From Epithemia pelagica (lineage: Eukaryota; Bacillariophyta; Bacillariophyceae; Surirellales; Surirellaceae), in contig OX337229.1 in assembly GCA_946965045.2 (NCBI GenBank), positions 3,410,001 through 3,474,000 on the forward strand: 64,000 nt of DNA. The letters run 5' to 3'. Below, piece by piece: positions 26,102-37,764 of the stretch. The position numbers were made by a program, and so were the translations under genes. The notes under the pieces are model-generated. The model worked only from the letters and a program-made list of their open reading frames with translations. It was not told the DNA's origin and did not search any database. The first letter of the stretch is position 1. Each line of letters starts with the position of its first letter.

Positions 26102-27874
26102 ATGAATCAAAATGATGTCGCTTGCCCCGATGACCATTGTCAACGAGATCCGATGCCGTGGACAGAAATACCTCGGAAGAAACAGAGAGTTCTTCCAGCC
26201 TCTCAAATTCTGATTTCCACTATTGATGGGACGCGATCGCCATGTCCGCTGATCAGGGACTTTCTTAGGTCATTGGGAAAGAGTGACAACGGGAAAGAGC
26301 AAAAGCTTCCAGAGGAACCGATTGCTGAGGAGAACAGCATTAGTGAAGAAGTAGAAGTATCAAGAGACCAGATCCAGGGTAGATCGATCGACGATTCTGC
26401 TCATTCTTCTCTCAGCACAGGGCAGCACCGGCGTTTCCTCCAGCTTTCTGAAAGAAAATCGGAACGCGAGTTGATTCCCCAAGTAAGATATGAATTCAAG
26501 AAGCTCCGTTCTCTTGTTGAATCTGAGCAATCTCTCTACTTGGAGGCGTTGCTGTTTTTCTGGCAAGCACAGGATGAAAGGCTTTCCATAGGCTTTCGAG
26601 GAGGTGAAGTATCGAGTTTTGTGCAGCATGCCGCTCAATGCCGCACGAATATGAAGATGTGGAAAGGTATGGGCTTACCAGCACGATTTGGTAAGCACTG
26701 CCAAATCATAACTGTGCCCTTGAACACTACTGGAGGGATTAATGTCCTTGATTCTGTTCAACGTCATCCCATATTCTTTTCTACTACAGAAGCCAATGCC
26801 TGCGAACATAACCCACAACTGTTGCCAGAGGGATCCCAGATTCCCTTCTTTTCTACTACAGAAGCCAATGCCTGCGAACACAAACCAAACTTGTTGCCAG
26901 AGGGATCCCAGATTCCCTCGCCATCAAAGGAAAGTGCGTCGGACGATTCTGTTCTGAACGACCCCGAGGCACTTAGAATTGCGAAGCAACATGAAGTAGA
27001 TGTTGTCATTGGCGAATCTACGCTCGCGCTTCTTATCCGAGTTGATGAAGTTGGATCATGGTTGATACCCACCTCTCGTCCCTCAGACGCGCCAAATGTG
27101 CTCGTAGTTGGGGACCCAATTATCACAACGTTCGCGTCACCAAGGGAATGTTTGACAAAAGGGTATCGAGATGCTCTCATCGAGGATTTCCGTAACCGAA
27201 CCAGAACCTGTCATCACAACAACAACGACTCACCGAACATAAGCACATCGCTCGGTTCTGAATACGTCATTTGGACACTACCTCCAGTGCGACAGAAGAA
27301 GCACAAAATTCTTGTCCGTCGGGAGAACAGGCTCATTCAACAAGAATCTGGTCCATGCGTTCGTTTGCATGTACACCTTGAATATTTTCCGGAGAGAGGA
27401 CACGAAATCTCCAGTAATGCTGATATGGCGCTTTGCATGCTTGAGTTTTTACTGGAGCCCTTTTCTCGCGTGGCGCTCGCAAAGGTAAACCCAAACACGT
27501 CAACAATCATTGGGTGGGAAGACGTCAGTCTAGCACAAACTCTGACACGAAGCGCTTCGGCGACAAGGATGCTCTCCGACGGTGATCAGTCTTGCAGCAA
27601 GAGGTGGCACACGTTACTGGATCTATTGGGTGCATTACCCATGATTGGACAGAAGCAACATGTTTTGTGCTTTCCAGTTGAACTAGGGGGGCGGCGATCC
27701 GTTCCTTCTATTTCTGTTCACCTACTGGATGAAGGCGAAACTGAATTCCATGTATCCGATTTCCTAAGTGGAGCCAGCGTTCCTTTGGATTCGTCTGCTC
27801 TGAGACGGTGCTACCGACCATGGACATGGCGGCATGAAAGAACGCCGTATACTTTTCCCACCAAAGAGAGCTGA
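26102..27874 (+). CDS. Unknown protein with a 72-bp tandem duplication
   Basis: 590 aa from MNQNDVACPDDHC. No known domain. It has an RKKQRVLP basic motif near the start (possible nuclear signal), an acidic linker, then a region with VVIGESTLALLIRVDEVGSW and VLVVGDPIITTFASPRE that looks globular, and a C-terminal part WTLPPVRQKKHKILV followed by LHVHLEYFPERG. Residues ~225-272 hold two tandem copies of a 24-aa unit starting FFSTTEANACEH and ending LLPEGSQIP. The gene ends 4 bp before the stop of the convergent CX9C gene. Confidence 0.65.
   Translation: MNQNDVACPDDHCQRDPMPWTEIPRKKQRVLPASQILISTIDGTRSPCPLIRDFLRSLGKSDNGKEQKLPEEPIAEENSISEEVEVSRDQIQGRSIDDSAHSSLSTGQHRRFLQLSERKSERELIPQVRYEFKKLRSLVESEQSLYLEALLFFWQAQDERLSIGFRGGEVSSFVQHAAQCRTNMKMWKGMGLPARFGKHCQIITVPLNTTGGINVLDSVQRHPIFFSTTEANACEHNPQLLPEGSQIPFFSTTEANACEHKPNLLPEGSQIPSPSKESASDDSVLNDPEALRIAKQHEVDVVIGESTLALLIRVDEVGSWLIPTSRPSDAPNVLVVGDPIITTFASPRECLTKGYRDALIEDFRNRTRTCHHNNNDSPNISTSLGSEYVIWTLPPVRQKKHKILVRRENRLIQQESGPCVRLHVHLEYFPERGHEISSNADMALCMLEFLLEPFSRVALAKVNPNTSTIIGWEDVSLAQTLTRSASATRMLSDGDQSCSKRWHTLLDLLGALPMIGQKQHVLCFPVELGGRRSVPSISVHLLDEGETEFHVSDFLSGASVPLDSSALRRCYRPWTWRHERTPYTFPTKES
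26774..26917 (+). repeat. Two tandem 72-bp units inside a coding region
   Basis: Units 26774-26845 and 26846-26917 are almost identical, differing mainly in the CATAACCCACAACTG versus CACAAACCAAACTTG portion. The length is a multiple of three and keeps the frame, so each unit adds 24 residues. The close identity suggests a recent duplication. Confidence 0.9.
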
Positions 27875-27878
27875 TTAT

Positions 27879-28400
27879 TCATTTCTTATTCTGTGTATTG
27901 ATATTGATTCGTTCTTCCAGTTGCCTCATGTTCTCACGGACACAATTACCCAGCTTGCGTTGGACATCTATACAAGGAAAACCTTCTTCATCACTAATTC
28001 CTGGATTTTGTCCGGGCTCATAGAACGTCTTTCCATGAGACAGTGTGTTGATGGTTCCGTACTCCTCAAGACAGTTTCGGACTTCCACCATTTCAGATCC
28101 ACATTTCAAACAAACCGCCAGGCATCCATACACAGCATGCTCCTCTCTAGCACAAGAATGGCCTTCCGGTTGGTAGTCTCTCCATTGAAAATAACGAACT
28201 GAACGAATTCCCATAGGTATATCTTCAAGTCGTGGTCGATCTTCCTTGTTGTCTCGGCATTGTCGGAGAAGTTCCCGGAGAGCCATACATTGTTGCATTC
28301 GTTCAACCCGCACATTATCTCTCATAGACATAAATCTTCTCACAATTGAGCCGAAAAACTTCGGTCTTGAGTTTTCGTTGCCGCCTGTTTCCTCTACCAT
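27879..28400 (-). CDS. Protein with four CX9C motifs, probable mitochondrial intermembrane space
   Basis: 173 aa. Four CX9C spacings are visible: CMALRELLRQC, CAREEHAVYGC, CGSEMVEVRNC and CIDVQRKLGNC. CX9C pairs in helical hairpins are imported and oxidised by Mia40/Erv1 in the mitochondrial intermembrane space, and many assemble respiratory complexes. The lack of a cleavable N-terminal presequence fits this route. No particular assembly factor is recognised. The C-terminus is Asn/Lys-rich. Confidence 0.65.
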   Translation of the reverse strand: MVEETGGNENSRPKFFGSIVRRFMSMRDNVRVERMQQCMALRELLRQCRDNKEDRPRLEDIPMGIRSVRYFQWRDYQPEGHSCAREEHAVYGCLAVCLKCGSEMVEVRNCLEEYGTINTLSHGKTFYEPGQNPGISDEEGFPCIDVQRKLGNCVRENMRQLEERININTQNKK

Positions 28401-28643
28401 ATTTTTAAAAGGTATTTTATTGGTTATGGTGATGGTGTCGGATGTGTTCAGATTTCAGATATCACACGGAGTGTACGTTGAGCATCTTTGCGTTTTGCGT
28501 GATCTTTACCACCGAGAGTCTGTGTGGAGGGTAAGGTTACGCCCCCTATGAATCTGGGGACAATTTAGGGTTCTCCTTTCTGCTGCTGTATGTTCACCTA
28601 TGATCACCATTTTTCCCGTATCAATATCGCGGGGGATTTAGGA

Positions 28644-31600
28644 ATGGCTCCCCCTTCAAAGTTGGGGGGGAAGCGAAGGGCGCTTGTGCTCCGGGTCTCG
28701 GTGGAAGATCTCGAAAACGAGGAACGGAAAAAAGACGCAACGGCAGAGTTGACAGATTTTCGTATGTTACATCATTGCGCGCTTGTCACCAAACCATGGA
28801 TCCTAGTGAGAGCTACCCGGATGAAACACTCGAGAACACAGCCACGTTCTCGAAGCACCTTCACCAACAATGGAAGGTTCTAGTCGACCCAGATGTTCCT
28901 CGAGAGCAACGGGTGAAACAGGCTGAACTTTTAAGGTCACTTTTGTGGGAGCCGGATGGGTACATTACTTTTAAAGGATTAACGAAAGGTCTTCTTCCCG
29001 CGCTGGATTGGAACTCAAGCTTTCGAAAGGCTTACTCCCTCTTGATGTGGGTCCGACCTCGCCTTACCGACGAGACATTGGAACTTTCTCCTGAATCCGA
29101 AATGGAGATGTCGCAAACAAGAATGCTTTATCGATTCAGTTCTCATGCGGACGATTCAAGGGCGGTTGGAGTTTGTGTCAACATGTCTGATTGGCATGCA
29201 AGCTCTGATAAGACGACCGTCGAGACAACGTTAACTGCATACTCACTTCCTCATCTCAAGCCACGGTCGGTTGTCGCTGCAAGCATGGCAACATATTCGT
29301 CGTTTGTACGGGTTAATGTTTCTTTGAAGGTCGGAGAATGGCAGCTTTTGGGCATAAATCATACGTTCCCTTATTTGAAGAGGCCTGTTTGGTCCATTGC
29401 AGTTGATGGGCTCGTTCAGGGACAAGGCGAGCTTGCGTATCCAATTTGTGAGAACAAGGTGGAGATGGAGGATAACCAAGTTCTGCATAATGTTGTTGTC
29501 GGAGGCGCCGAACAAGAAGCTATCCCTGACAAGACGGACGATCAAAAATCCGCGTCTGAGCTAAACGCCAAACCACCTCCAGAGAGAATAGGACTTGAGT
29601 TGGATCTTGCTAGTCTTGCCCTATACCCTGATCCCATCAGCACTTCCATCCAAGCTGTTGTTGCGGAAGCTGGCCCTAACCTTTCTCTTCAGAAGGGAGG
29701 TCGGATTCTGCCGACTCTTCCTCCTATTCCAAACTGGTCGAAAGGCAGCAGTATGGAAGGACCTAAAGTTGGTATTCCTCTCACAGTTCACTCGGCCGCT
29801 CTTGATCTCCAGCGGCTCAGTGGGAAATTCATTTTCGGTATCTCGGCTTTGTCTGCCCGTGTCTTAGGTGAAGTGGGATCGTCGCAACGTCTTGTCTGTC
29901 CATTGTCGCTAGTTGCAGGCTCCACAGAAAGCACGCCTCGAGTTGGTTTGGTGCGACCCGCTGAGCCAATTCGTCTTGCTGAGGAAGATCTTCCTGTTCT
30001 CTATCTCATCGGAAACTCTTCCGTCTTCCATGCTATATCCAACTACTTATTGAATATACCGGATGCTGTTGATTTCAGCAACGAGAATCTCGATGAAACG
30101 ACGAAGAATCTTTCTGTGGCGCTTCAAGAGCAGAATACGCTTTCTCTGTTGGTCATGCCTTTTTTTCTCTCATTGTGTCCTCCTGGGCGACTTTTTGAAA
30201 TGCACAAATCTCTCTACATCGCGAGCATCCGTCAACTTTATGCCCTGTACTCGTCAGATGGCGAATTTGCTGCACTTCTGATTTACATGTTGGCTGACTA
30301 TGTGCGAACGGGAGGGGCAAGATCCCACGAAGAACTTCTTCAGGGTGGAATCCTACATATCCTTTCCGCTTGTTTAAGACTTAGCCTGTTGAGGTGCCAG
30401 AAAGTGAAATTCTTCCGCGATCCACCAAGCTCAGTCGAAGTCTTACAGAAGCGTTTTGAGACTTTATCAGAGGAGATTTATCCGCAGAATCGACCTGACG
30501 GAACAAGTCCGTCTTATGTTCCTGTTAAGGTCGCTGAAGCCTGCGTTGCACTCCTTGGCGCATGTTGTGGCCGCACAAGTGAGGAAATGGACCGGTTGTC
30601 GCCTGCGATGCAGATTCGGCGGACGTCAGACTCCGCTCTTACGGCGGTTTTTGGTTTGGCATTAGATATGGATCTATGGGGTGGTGACGCTGTTGCCGCT
30701 TCTCATGTGATAGGTTTTGTTGCGCAGCGATATGGTGGAACTTCTTTCACAGCTGGGTACATATTGCGGAGTCAAGTCTCAGTTCAATATTTCCTTGATC
30801 TCGTGAAGCTCAGATTTGAAGCATCGGCCGCCTCTACGCATGTTGAAGACACAGCGCTTCAGTTCAGTTTGCTTCTACAGTCCATGCTTTTGTCGTCGCT
30901 TTCCAATCGAAGATCGATCTCGCAGGGTGAACATGACGTCTCCGCTTGCGTATCTGCGCTGACTGATTCTCCTCTAGGAAGTGTTGGTTCATACGTTGTT
31001 CTCAACGCCATGGTCGGTGTTCTTGCATGGTGTGAGGTACTTCCGAGTGAAATGTCCCGAACAGTGGAACATCCAGGCACTGACGATGAACGAAAGATGC
31101 AGCTGGCTTCTAGACTTGGTCGCAATCTCCTCATGGCGCAGTTCCATGACGTTGTAGCCCCTATGATTCTGTCCAAAACCATATTTTCAGGCGAACGGAC
31201 AATGTCCATGGCAAAATTGGCAAACGCAAACTCTGAGTACCCGGGATATCTTACATGGCACAATCACTGGCAACTCGTTCTTCTTCTCTTTTCGTGGGTC
31301 GCTTCGATAGCTGGAGCGGAGGGATTGATTGCAGCTAAATCTGCGGGGAGCTTGCTGCTCGCATCCAGTGTGGCGGGATCTCTGCGTTGCGTCTTGTCTG
31401 GAAGCAGCCAGGATCTCATGGATGGCCTTTTTCTTCCCCCGCCAGCTATTGCCCTGATGATTGGAAGTACAATACGAGATGAGTGGAGCTACACGGATCT
31501 CCTGTCCGACCGACTTCAAATCATGATGCCGCTTGTACCTGGTATGGTGATCTCACTTCTCTCCACCCTTGTGGAAGACAGCGAACGGGAAACATCGATA

Positions 31601-34600
31601 ACATCGCTACGAGCTCTTTTACGTGCTGTAGGTGGAACTTTCCACAGGGTCTACGGAGGATTGATCCATTCAACGGGTGGGGCTCGTCGACATGTTAAGA
31701 ATAGCCGAGATGGCTTTGCGGAAAGCATCAAGGCTGCCAAGACCTACGTCCCACATCTTATTGCCGTGGCTATGGCAATAGAAGACTGCATGGTCAATTC
31801 ACTTTCATACAGAGAAGAATCGACAGGTCCGATCAAAGCCATGCGTCCACAAACGTCAAACGAGGATATTCGAAGGACAGATTTGGAGTCTTGGGTTGAC
31901 TTATCAACAGAGTCAGTCATTAGTGAGGTTGCCTTGGATTCTCCCGGTCTGGATGGATCAGGGAAACTAAATGCAGAGAAGGTTCTCCGATCCTGCCAGA
32001 ATGGGGCCCTGAACACAGCTGGAGGACTTTTAGCGACTGCCATGAGCCACGGTGGCGCGGGTGCGTCAGTGCCTCTCTGGCAAACAGTACTGGAAGTTTT
32101 CAAAGGCTCAATATCCTACACGTCAGGTGGGAAATCAACGAAAGATACTTCTGAGCAACCGGCTAGAGGCGAGGGAGAGGCAGAAGCAAAAATGGATTTA
32201 GGAATTTCCACGGCGACCCTTAGCCACGATGTCCTCTGTCGACTCATAGCCATCGTTCTCGTCAAATCTCTGAAGCGAGAATATCAATGGGAAGTATGGA
32301 GTTTCGAACTCAGTTCCGCTGTCTCATCTCTGCTGGTTCTCGTGGAAGAGAAAGGGCTTCTTCGAGTAAGGACAGACAGCGTCTCAACACAAAGCACTTG
32401 CAGTCATATCACTTCGGACCAAGTTGTTCTTGTTTGTGCTCTGTTATTTGTGCTGGAGTACGGACGAGACGCAACGGGCTGGTGCCAGCTTGCATTGCCT
32501 GCAATGAGCCCTACGAATGAACCAAAGACTTCTGCTCCTCTCGGTGATCTATCCGAGACATCAAAGCTTCTCTTGCCCGTCCTGTTGCCATGTGTTCGTC
32601 TACTTTTGGATACCATCGATAAGTTGTCGACCAAACAAGAAGTCTTCATACCAGGAGGCCCATCTGTGAACGAGGGAAAGGAAGAAGATCTTTCGGGGGA
32701 GTGCCTTCTTGATCGAGTCGTTGCTGAACTTGATTGTACATTGACAGCTGCTATTGTAGGGCTTGCTTTCTCCAGTGCGAGAGACATAGCCCTTGACGCA
32801 ATGGCATCTATGCGCAGGGCGTCAAAGAAGTTCGAGAGTAACGGCGAAGCATCAGGGGCGGACAAATGCCAATCACTGCTCTGCAAGGTGGCTGAAGAGC
32901 TTCGACAGCGATACAAAGCCGAAAGGAGACTTCGAGAGACAGCTTTGTTTGATGCCTATGACAACAAGAAGGAAGAAACGGCTGGAGAGTCGATCGCTGT
33001 AGAAAAACTTCTTCTTGGAGGTGACACGACAGAAACGGAGCACGATGATCAAGAAATAAAGTTTGAAGGCGGAAACGAAAGCGTAAGTGAAGATTTTGTC
33101 CTTTTTCACGAAGAAACAAATGAAAAGAGCACAGAACAGGGGACTGCTCGTCTCGGATTTAAACAGTACGAAGGACTTGGAGCCGCACTTGAAGAATGTA
33201 TGAATCCAGAAGCAAACGATCCATTACCCCGTATAACCCAGTCGCTTTTCCCTTATCTTGATACATGGGATCAGGTGGCAAGACGTCATGAGGAAGCATC
33301 TATGGTAGATCTGTTTGATCATAGTGCGAAAGACCAAAGCGATAGTGGACCCAAGTCCTCTGGTGAAAATAGGGATAATGGGCCTCACAGCTCCATCGTT
33401 CAAGGATCAGAGACTGCCGCCGATGCTATGAGCACATTCTTTGAATTTGCAGCTGCTGAAAAGTCACGATTGCGGGAGCTTTCGTTGCGCTTTCTTCCGA
33501 GTGCGCGATACAGCAGGATTTCATACGCTGATCGGTTTTGTTGGGCAAGATTCGTTGAGTTTCTGCTCGTGGAAGATGTAGATGTTTGGGAAAGAGGGAT
33601 ACCGGACGGAAATCGTGACATGCGATCTCGCATACCAACTGTTCCTTTTACTCCCCAGTTCCGTCGCCACGTACCAAAATACCTCGACAACGCAGCAATG
33701 TCAAATGCGCAGTCCAAAGACACCGAACTGAAAGAAGATGAAACGCCCACTGAAACTACAAAGCGGATGAGCGCTATCGCACCCCCTGAACTTGATGCGT
33801 TTACGAAGACGTTGCTCGAAGCAGGTAACCTTGAGATCGTTGACATTACGAAGCAAGAACTTGAAGATGAAGGACCAGATCTCGCTCTTGAGACAAATAG
33901 AGGTGAAAGTTTGGACGAGAACGACGATGACTTGTTTGTTTCCTCGGACGAAAATCACGGTGATTCTGAAGGTGAAAAACCATCTGTGGAAGGTACGGCG
34001 AAAGAAGAGTCTCATCAAGAAGAACAAAATGAAGAAGAGGACTCTGCGCCGATGGAAAACGGTCCAGATTATTCGTTTATGCCTGATGAGCTCGGTACTA
34101 AGGCAAATCATCATAGCATCACCTCCAGTGCCTTCGCAACGCCTCCGGACAACGCATCCTCCAGTCTTGGCCTTATGCACTCAGCTGCCGCTGGCATGAT
34201 TGAGATGCATCTAGACAATTGCCTTCATGTAAAACCGGAGGGAAGTCGGCAGTGCGCCATGCTACTGACGTCAACGCATCTTATCTTGGAGTACGAGTCA
34301 GAAACTGAGGGCTTTTATGACGGAGAACTTCTCGCGGTCCAAGAGGAAGTGGACCGTCAGCAGCGTATTGCTGATGACGTAGGTAATGGAAACAACAAGG
34401 ACATTGGATTGGAAGATGTCTTTCATCAAAAAGTTGAGCGAAGACAGAGGGAGATTGCTGCGATGCGGCCGAAGTCAATCCGCTGGAATCTCTCTGAAGT
34501 TTCGCATATTTACTTACGTCGCTATCGGCTGCGTGACAGTAGCATCGAAATGTTTTTCATTCCATCCGGGGGGACGGCTTTCGGTGGCCCGGGTGTATTT

Positions 34601-37277
34601 TCTCCGTCTTCTTCAGTTTTTCTGGATTTCGGGGCCGGTCGTGATGGAATGAGACGTCGAAATGAGGCTGCGTACGCTATGATGAAACGAGCACCCCCAC
34701 AAGCGATTAAGCAATGGCCTGACCGCGCTGTCCAATTTCTTCATGATCATATCACCAAATTAACTGTTGCTTGGGTCGAAGGGCGGATTTCGAATTTTGA
34801 CTACTTGCTGCACTTGAATATACTTTCGGGTAGAAGCTACAATGACATCTGTCAGTATCCGGTGGTATGTTTTATCATGAGCTGACAAATAAACTGGCAT
34901 CCTCTTCTTCTCACACTCTGCGCAGTTTCCTTGGGTGCTAGCGGACTACTCTTCAACCGAAATCCCTGATTTGACCAGAAAGAGTAATTTCCGCGATCTT
35001 TCGAAGCCCGTAGGGGCTCTCAACCCTGATAGATTGGAAGAATTTCTCGAACGTTTTGAAACATTTGCAGACCCCTCGATTCCGCCATTCATGTACGGAA
35101 GTCACTACTCAACCAGTGCTGGGGTCGTCTTGCACTTTCTAGTTAGACTTCACCCTTTTGCAGGACTTCACCGGCAACTTCAAAGCGGCCATTTTGATGT
35201 AGCCGATCGACTGTTCAGCTCAGTTCCTCGCACATGGGGGATGTGCACTGGACAATCAGCAGCCGAAGTGAAAGAACTCACACCAGAATGGTATTCCAAC
35301 CCAGCGTTTCTCAGAAATTCAAATAATTTCAAGCTTGGTACGTCCCAAGAGGGTGATATTCTTGGTGATGTCGAGCTACCACCATGGGCAGAAAATAGTC
35401 CAGAAAAGTTCATTGAGGTGATGCGCGCAGCGCTGGAGAGTGATGTTTGCTCAGAAATGCTACCAGATTGGATCGACCTTATCTTTGGCCGCAAGCAGCA
35501 AGGTCCAGAGGCGATCAAGGCGAACAACGTTTTCTTCTATCTGACTTATTACGGTTCTGTCGATGTTGCCAGTATCGAAGACGATGGACTTCGTCAGGCC
35601 ACTGAATTGCAGATTGCTCATTTTGGTCAATGTCCTATGCAGCTTTTTCGTAGGCCACATGTTCGAAGGCTACCAAGGTATGTTCATCGCGCACATTTCT
35701 TCCAGCTTATCAGTCTATACGCCCAAGCACCAAATCAAGACAGACAGGACGAGGAATCCGAAGATGAATCGGTCATCTTGAAGAAGTCTTCCTCGGGCCC
35801 TAGTCCCATGCTTGGTGAGCCTTTTTACCTGCCCTTCTTCTCGGCTCCTCTTTCCCATTGGATACATCTAGACGCACCTCCACCTGGACCGCATGCTGCT
35901 CTATTCGCGGTTCGCCTCGCTGGTGTAGATTCATGCCTTGCTGTCGATTCGAAGGGCATCTTCCACACATTTCGATGGGCGTGGCGAAATGACGAGCCGA
36001 ACGAAGAAGAAGGCGTCGAGCGAGCAGGAAGTTTTGTTCCTCAGGATCGTGGCTGTTTTATCGCCCAACGAGAGCTTCCACGTTTCCGAAGTGTTCCACG
36101 TCTCATGTATGCACCGATTGGAAACGAAGGCCCTGCTGTCGCTATATCGAAGACTCTTTTTGCAGGAAGGAGTGTTCTGTTGGTGCTCTCAGCGGGAGAT
36201 TCCCGTGGTGGACTTGGTATGCAACTAGTTGATCCAGCAAAGGGAATGATAAGAGGAGAAGTCTTGGTGCCTTCGGTACATTCGGGCCGCATCACATGCA
36301 TATCGACGGATCCAATTGGAACAGCGGCAGGGCAAGGAGGTGTTGGAGGAGAGCTCGCTGTTGTTGGAAGTTCTGACGGCAACGCGAGCCTCTGGAGATT
36401 CATGTCAAGTCATTATCTGCCCTTAAGACCACGCAATCGTCTTTCAGGACATGGAGGGTCCAGTATTTATGCAGTTAGTCTTTGCTCTGCAATAAACATT
36501 GCAGTGACGGTCTCTCGTGAACGTTGTTGTATTCACTCTGTCGGAAATGGTACACTTATGCGATCTTTCACCCCTCCGAAGAATGCTCTCGACTTTCCTG
36601 AGTCGCTGGAAGTCTGTACAAATTTCGCATGTACGCAAGCACTTGCGATATCTGTGCAAGGATATATTCTTACTGTCTGCGAGACAAGAGTAAAACATGG
36701 ATCAGACTCTGAACGGACGGTGGCCTCCCTGAATCTTTTCAACCTTGAAGGAATCTGTCTTGGTTCACAGCCTCTCGAGAGTTGGAGGGGTCTTCCAAAC
36801 CGTATGCAGTGCACGCCAGATGGAACGATCGTCTTCGTCTGTACAGGTCGAGGCGTCACTATGCACAGATTGTCGGCTGTGAAACCTCTCCAATTTGTTG
36901 ACGAATGGCAAATCGCTGAACTGGATGATGTTCTCTCTGGAAACGTTCCCGCGTGCTACGACTTAGATCTAGGACCAAGCTTGAGTCGTCCTGTTTGTGC
37001 AGCCGCGGGTTGTTCGGAAGGGGTTCTTCGACTTCATGCGCTTCCCGGGATCTCTGCATTCAGTGAACGACATCGAAAGGGCAGTCTCACACAAACTGTC
37101 GGTACCGCATTTGTACAACCAGCAAAGCGTTTCAATCGAGCTTTTCGAGAAGGACTGGGATTTGGAACCAAGATAGCGGACATGGGACGGGATATTGGTA
37201 AAGAGGTGTCAACGGATGTGAAGGAAAAAGGTGTTGGTGGGTTTCTTGGGAGCATGTTATTTCGCAAGAAGACTTAG
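28644..37277 (+). CDS. Giant BEACH-WD40 protein (neurobeachin/LYST-like), three exons
   Basis: Proposed exons are 28644-28761, 28842-34864 and 34926-37277 (about 2830 aa). Intron 2 (61 bp, GTATGT...GCGCAG) is certain: it splits the BEACH core between QYPV and FPWVLADYSS. Intron 1 (80 bp, GTATGT...AACACAG, phase 1) is inferred; without it the start would be ATG 28796. Order: short basic N-terminus; a concanavalin-like module (SSFVRVNVSLKVGEWQLLGI) near residue 190; a long helical armadillo-like region; an acidic linker; PH-BEACH at ~1825-1990 (MLLTSTHLILEYESE, IRWNLSEVSHIYLRRYRLRD); BEACH ~2010-2295 (NFDYLLHLNILSGRSYND, FMYGSHYSTSAGVVLHFLVR); then WD40 repeats to ~2780. BEACH proteins act in vesicle traffic, lysosome size and autophagy. 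Confidence 0.9.
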
Positions 37278-37764
37278 GAGGTTGTTTGTTTTCTGGTTGG
37301 ACCTACTTCTGATTTCAGGTTTGTATTAGGAACATGATTAGATGAATAGGTGTAGTCAGTAGTAAGCTATCCGTGATGCACAGCTATATTCACATAGAGA
37401 ACCGTTCGTGTTTTGAACCATCGTTTCTGGGACCAGACAATGACTGAAACTCGGCACAACAATCTCTGTGGTATCTGATAAGGTTCTGATTCATGCTTCG
37501 ATTACATTTTCGACATCTCTTTCTCTTATCTGCTTCACTCTAACCTCTAACACCACAAATAATATTTTTATTGGACAATAATGCTGATGGCGGGGACACG
37601 TCGTCTACGACAACTCAGCGTTCTTCTTGCTTCATCTACTGTTGACGACAGACTCATACTCTCACTCACCTCTCTGCATCATGACGTGTACACTTGTATT
37701 CTTCACTGTTTTCTCGTAACTCGTCCTTGATTACATCACCGAATCGCAAAAAAACGAAGGGACA
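37278..37764. other. Intergenic, 487 bp
   Basis: 3' flank of the BEACH gene and promoter of the acyltransferase. AT-rich, no gene seen. Confidence 0.4.
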
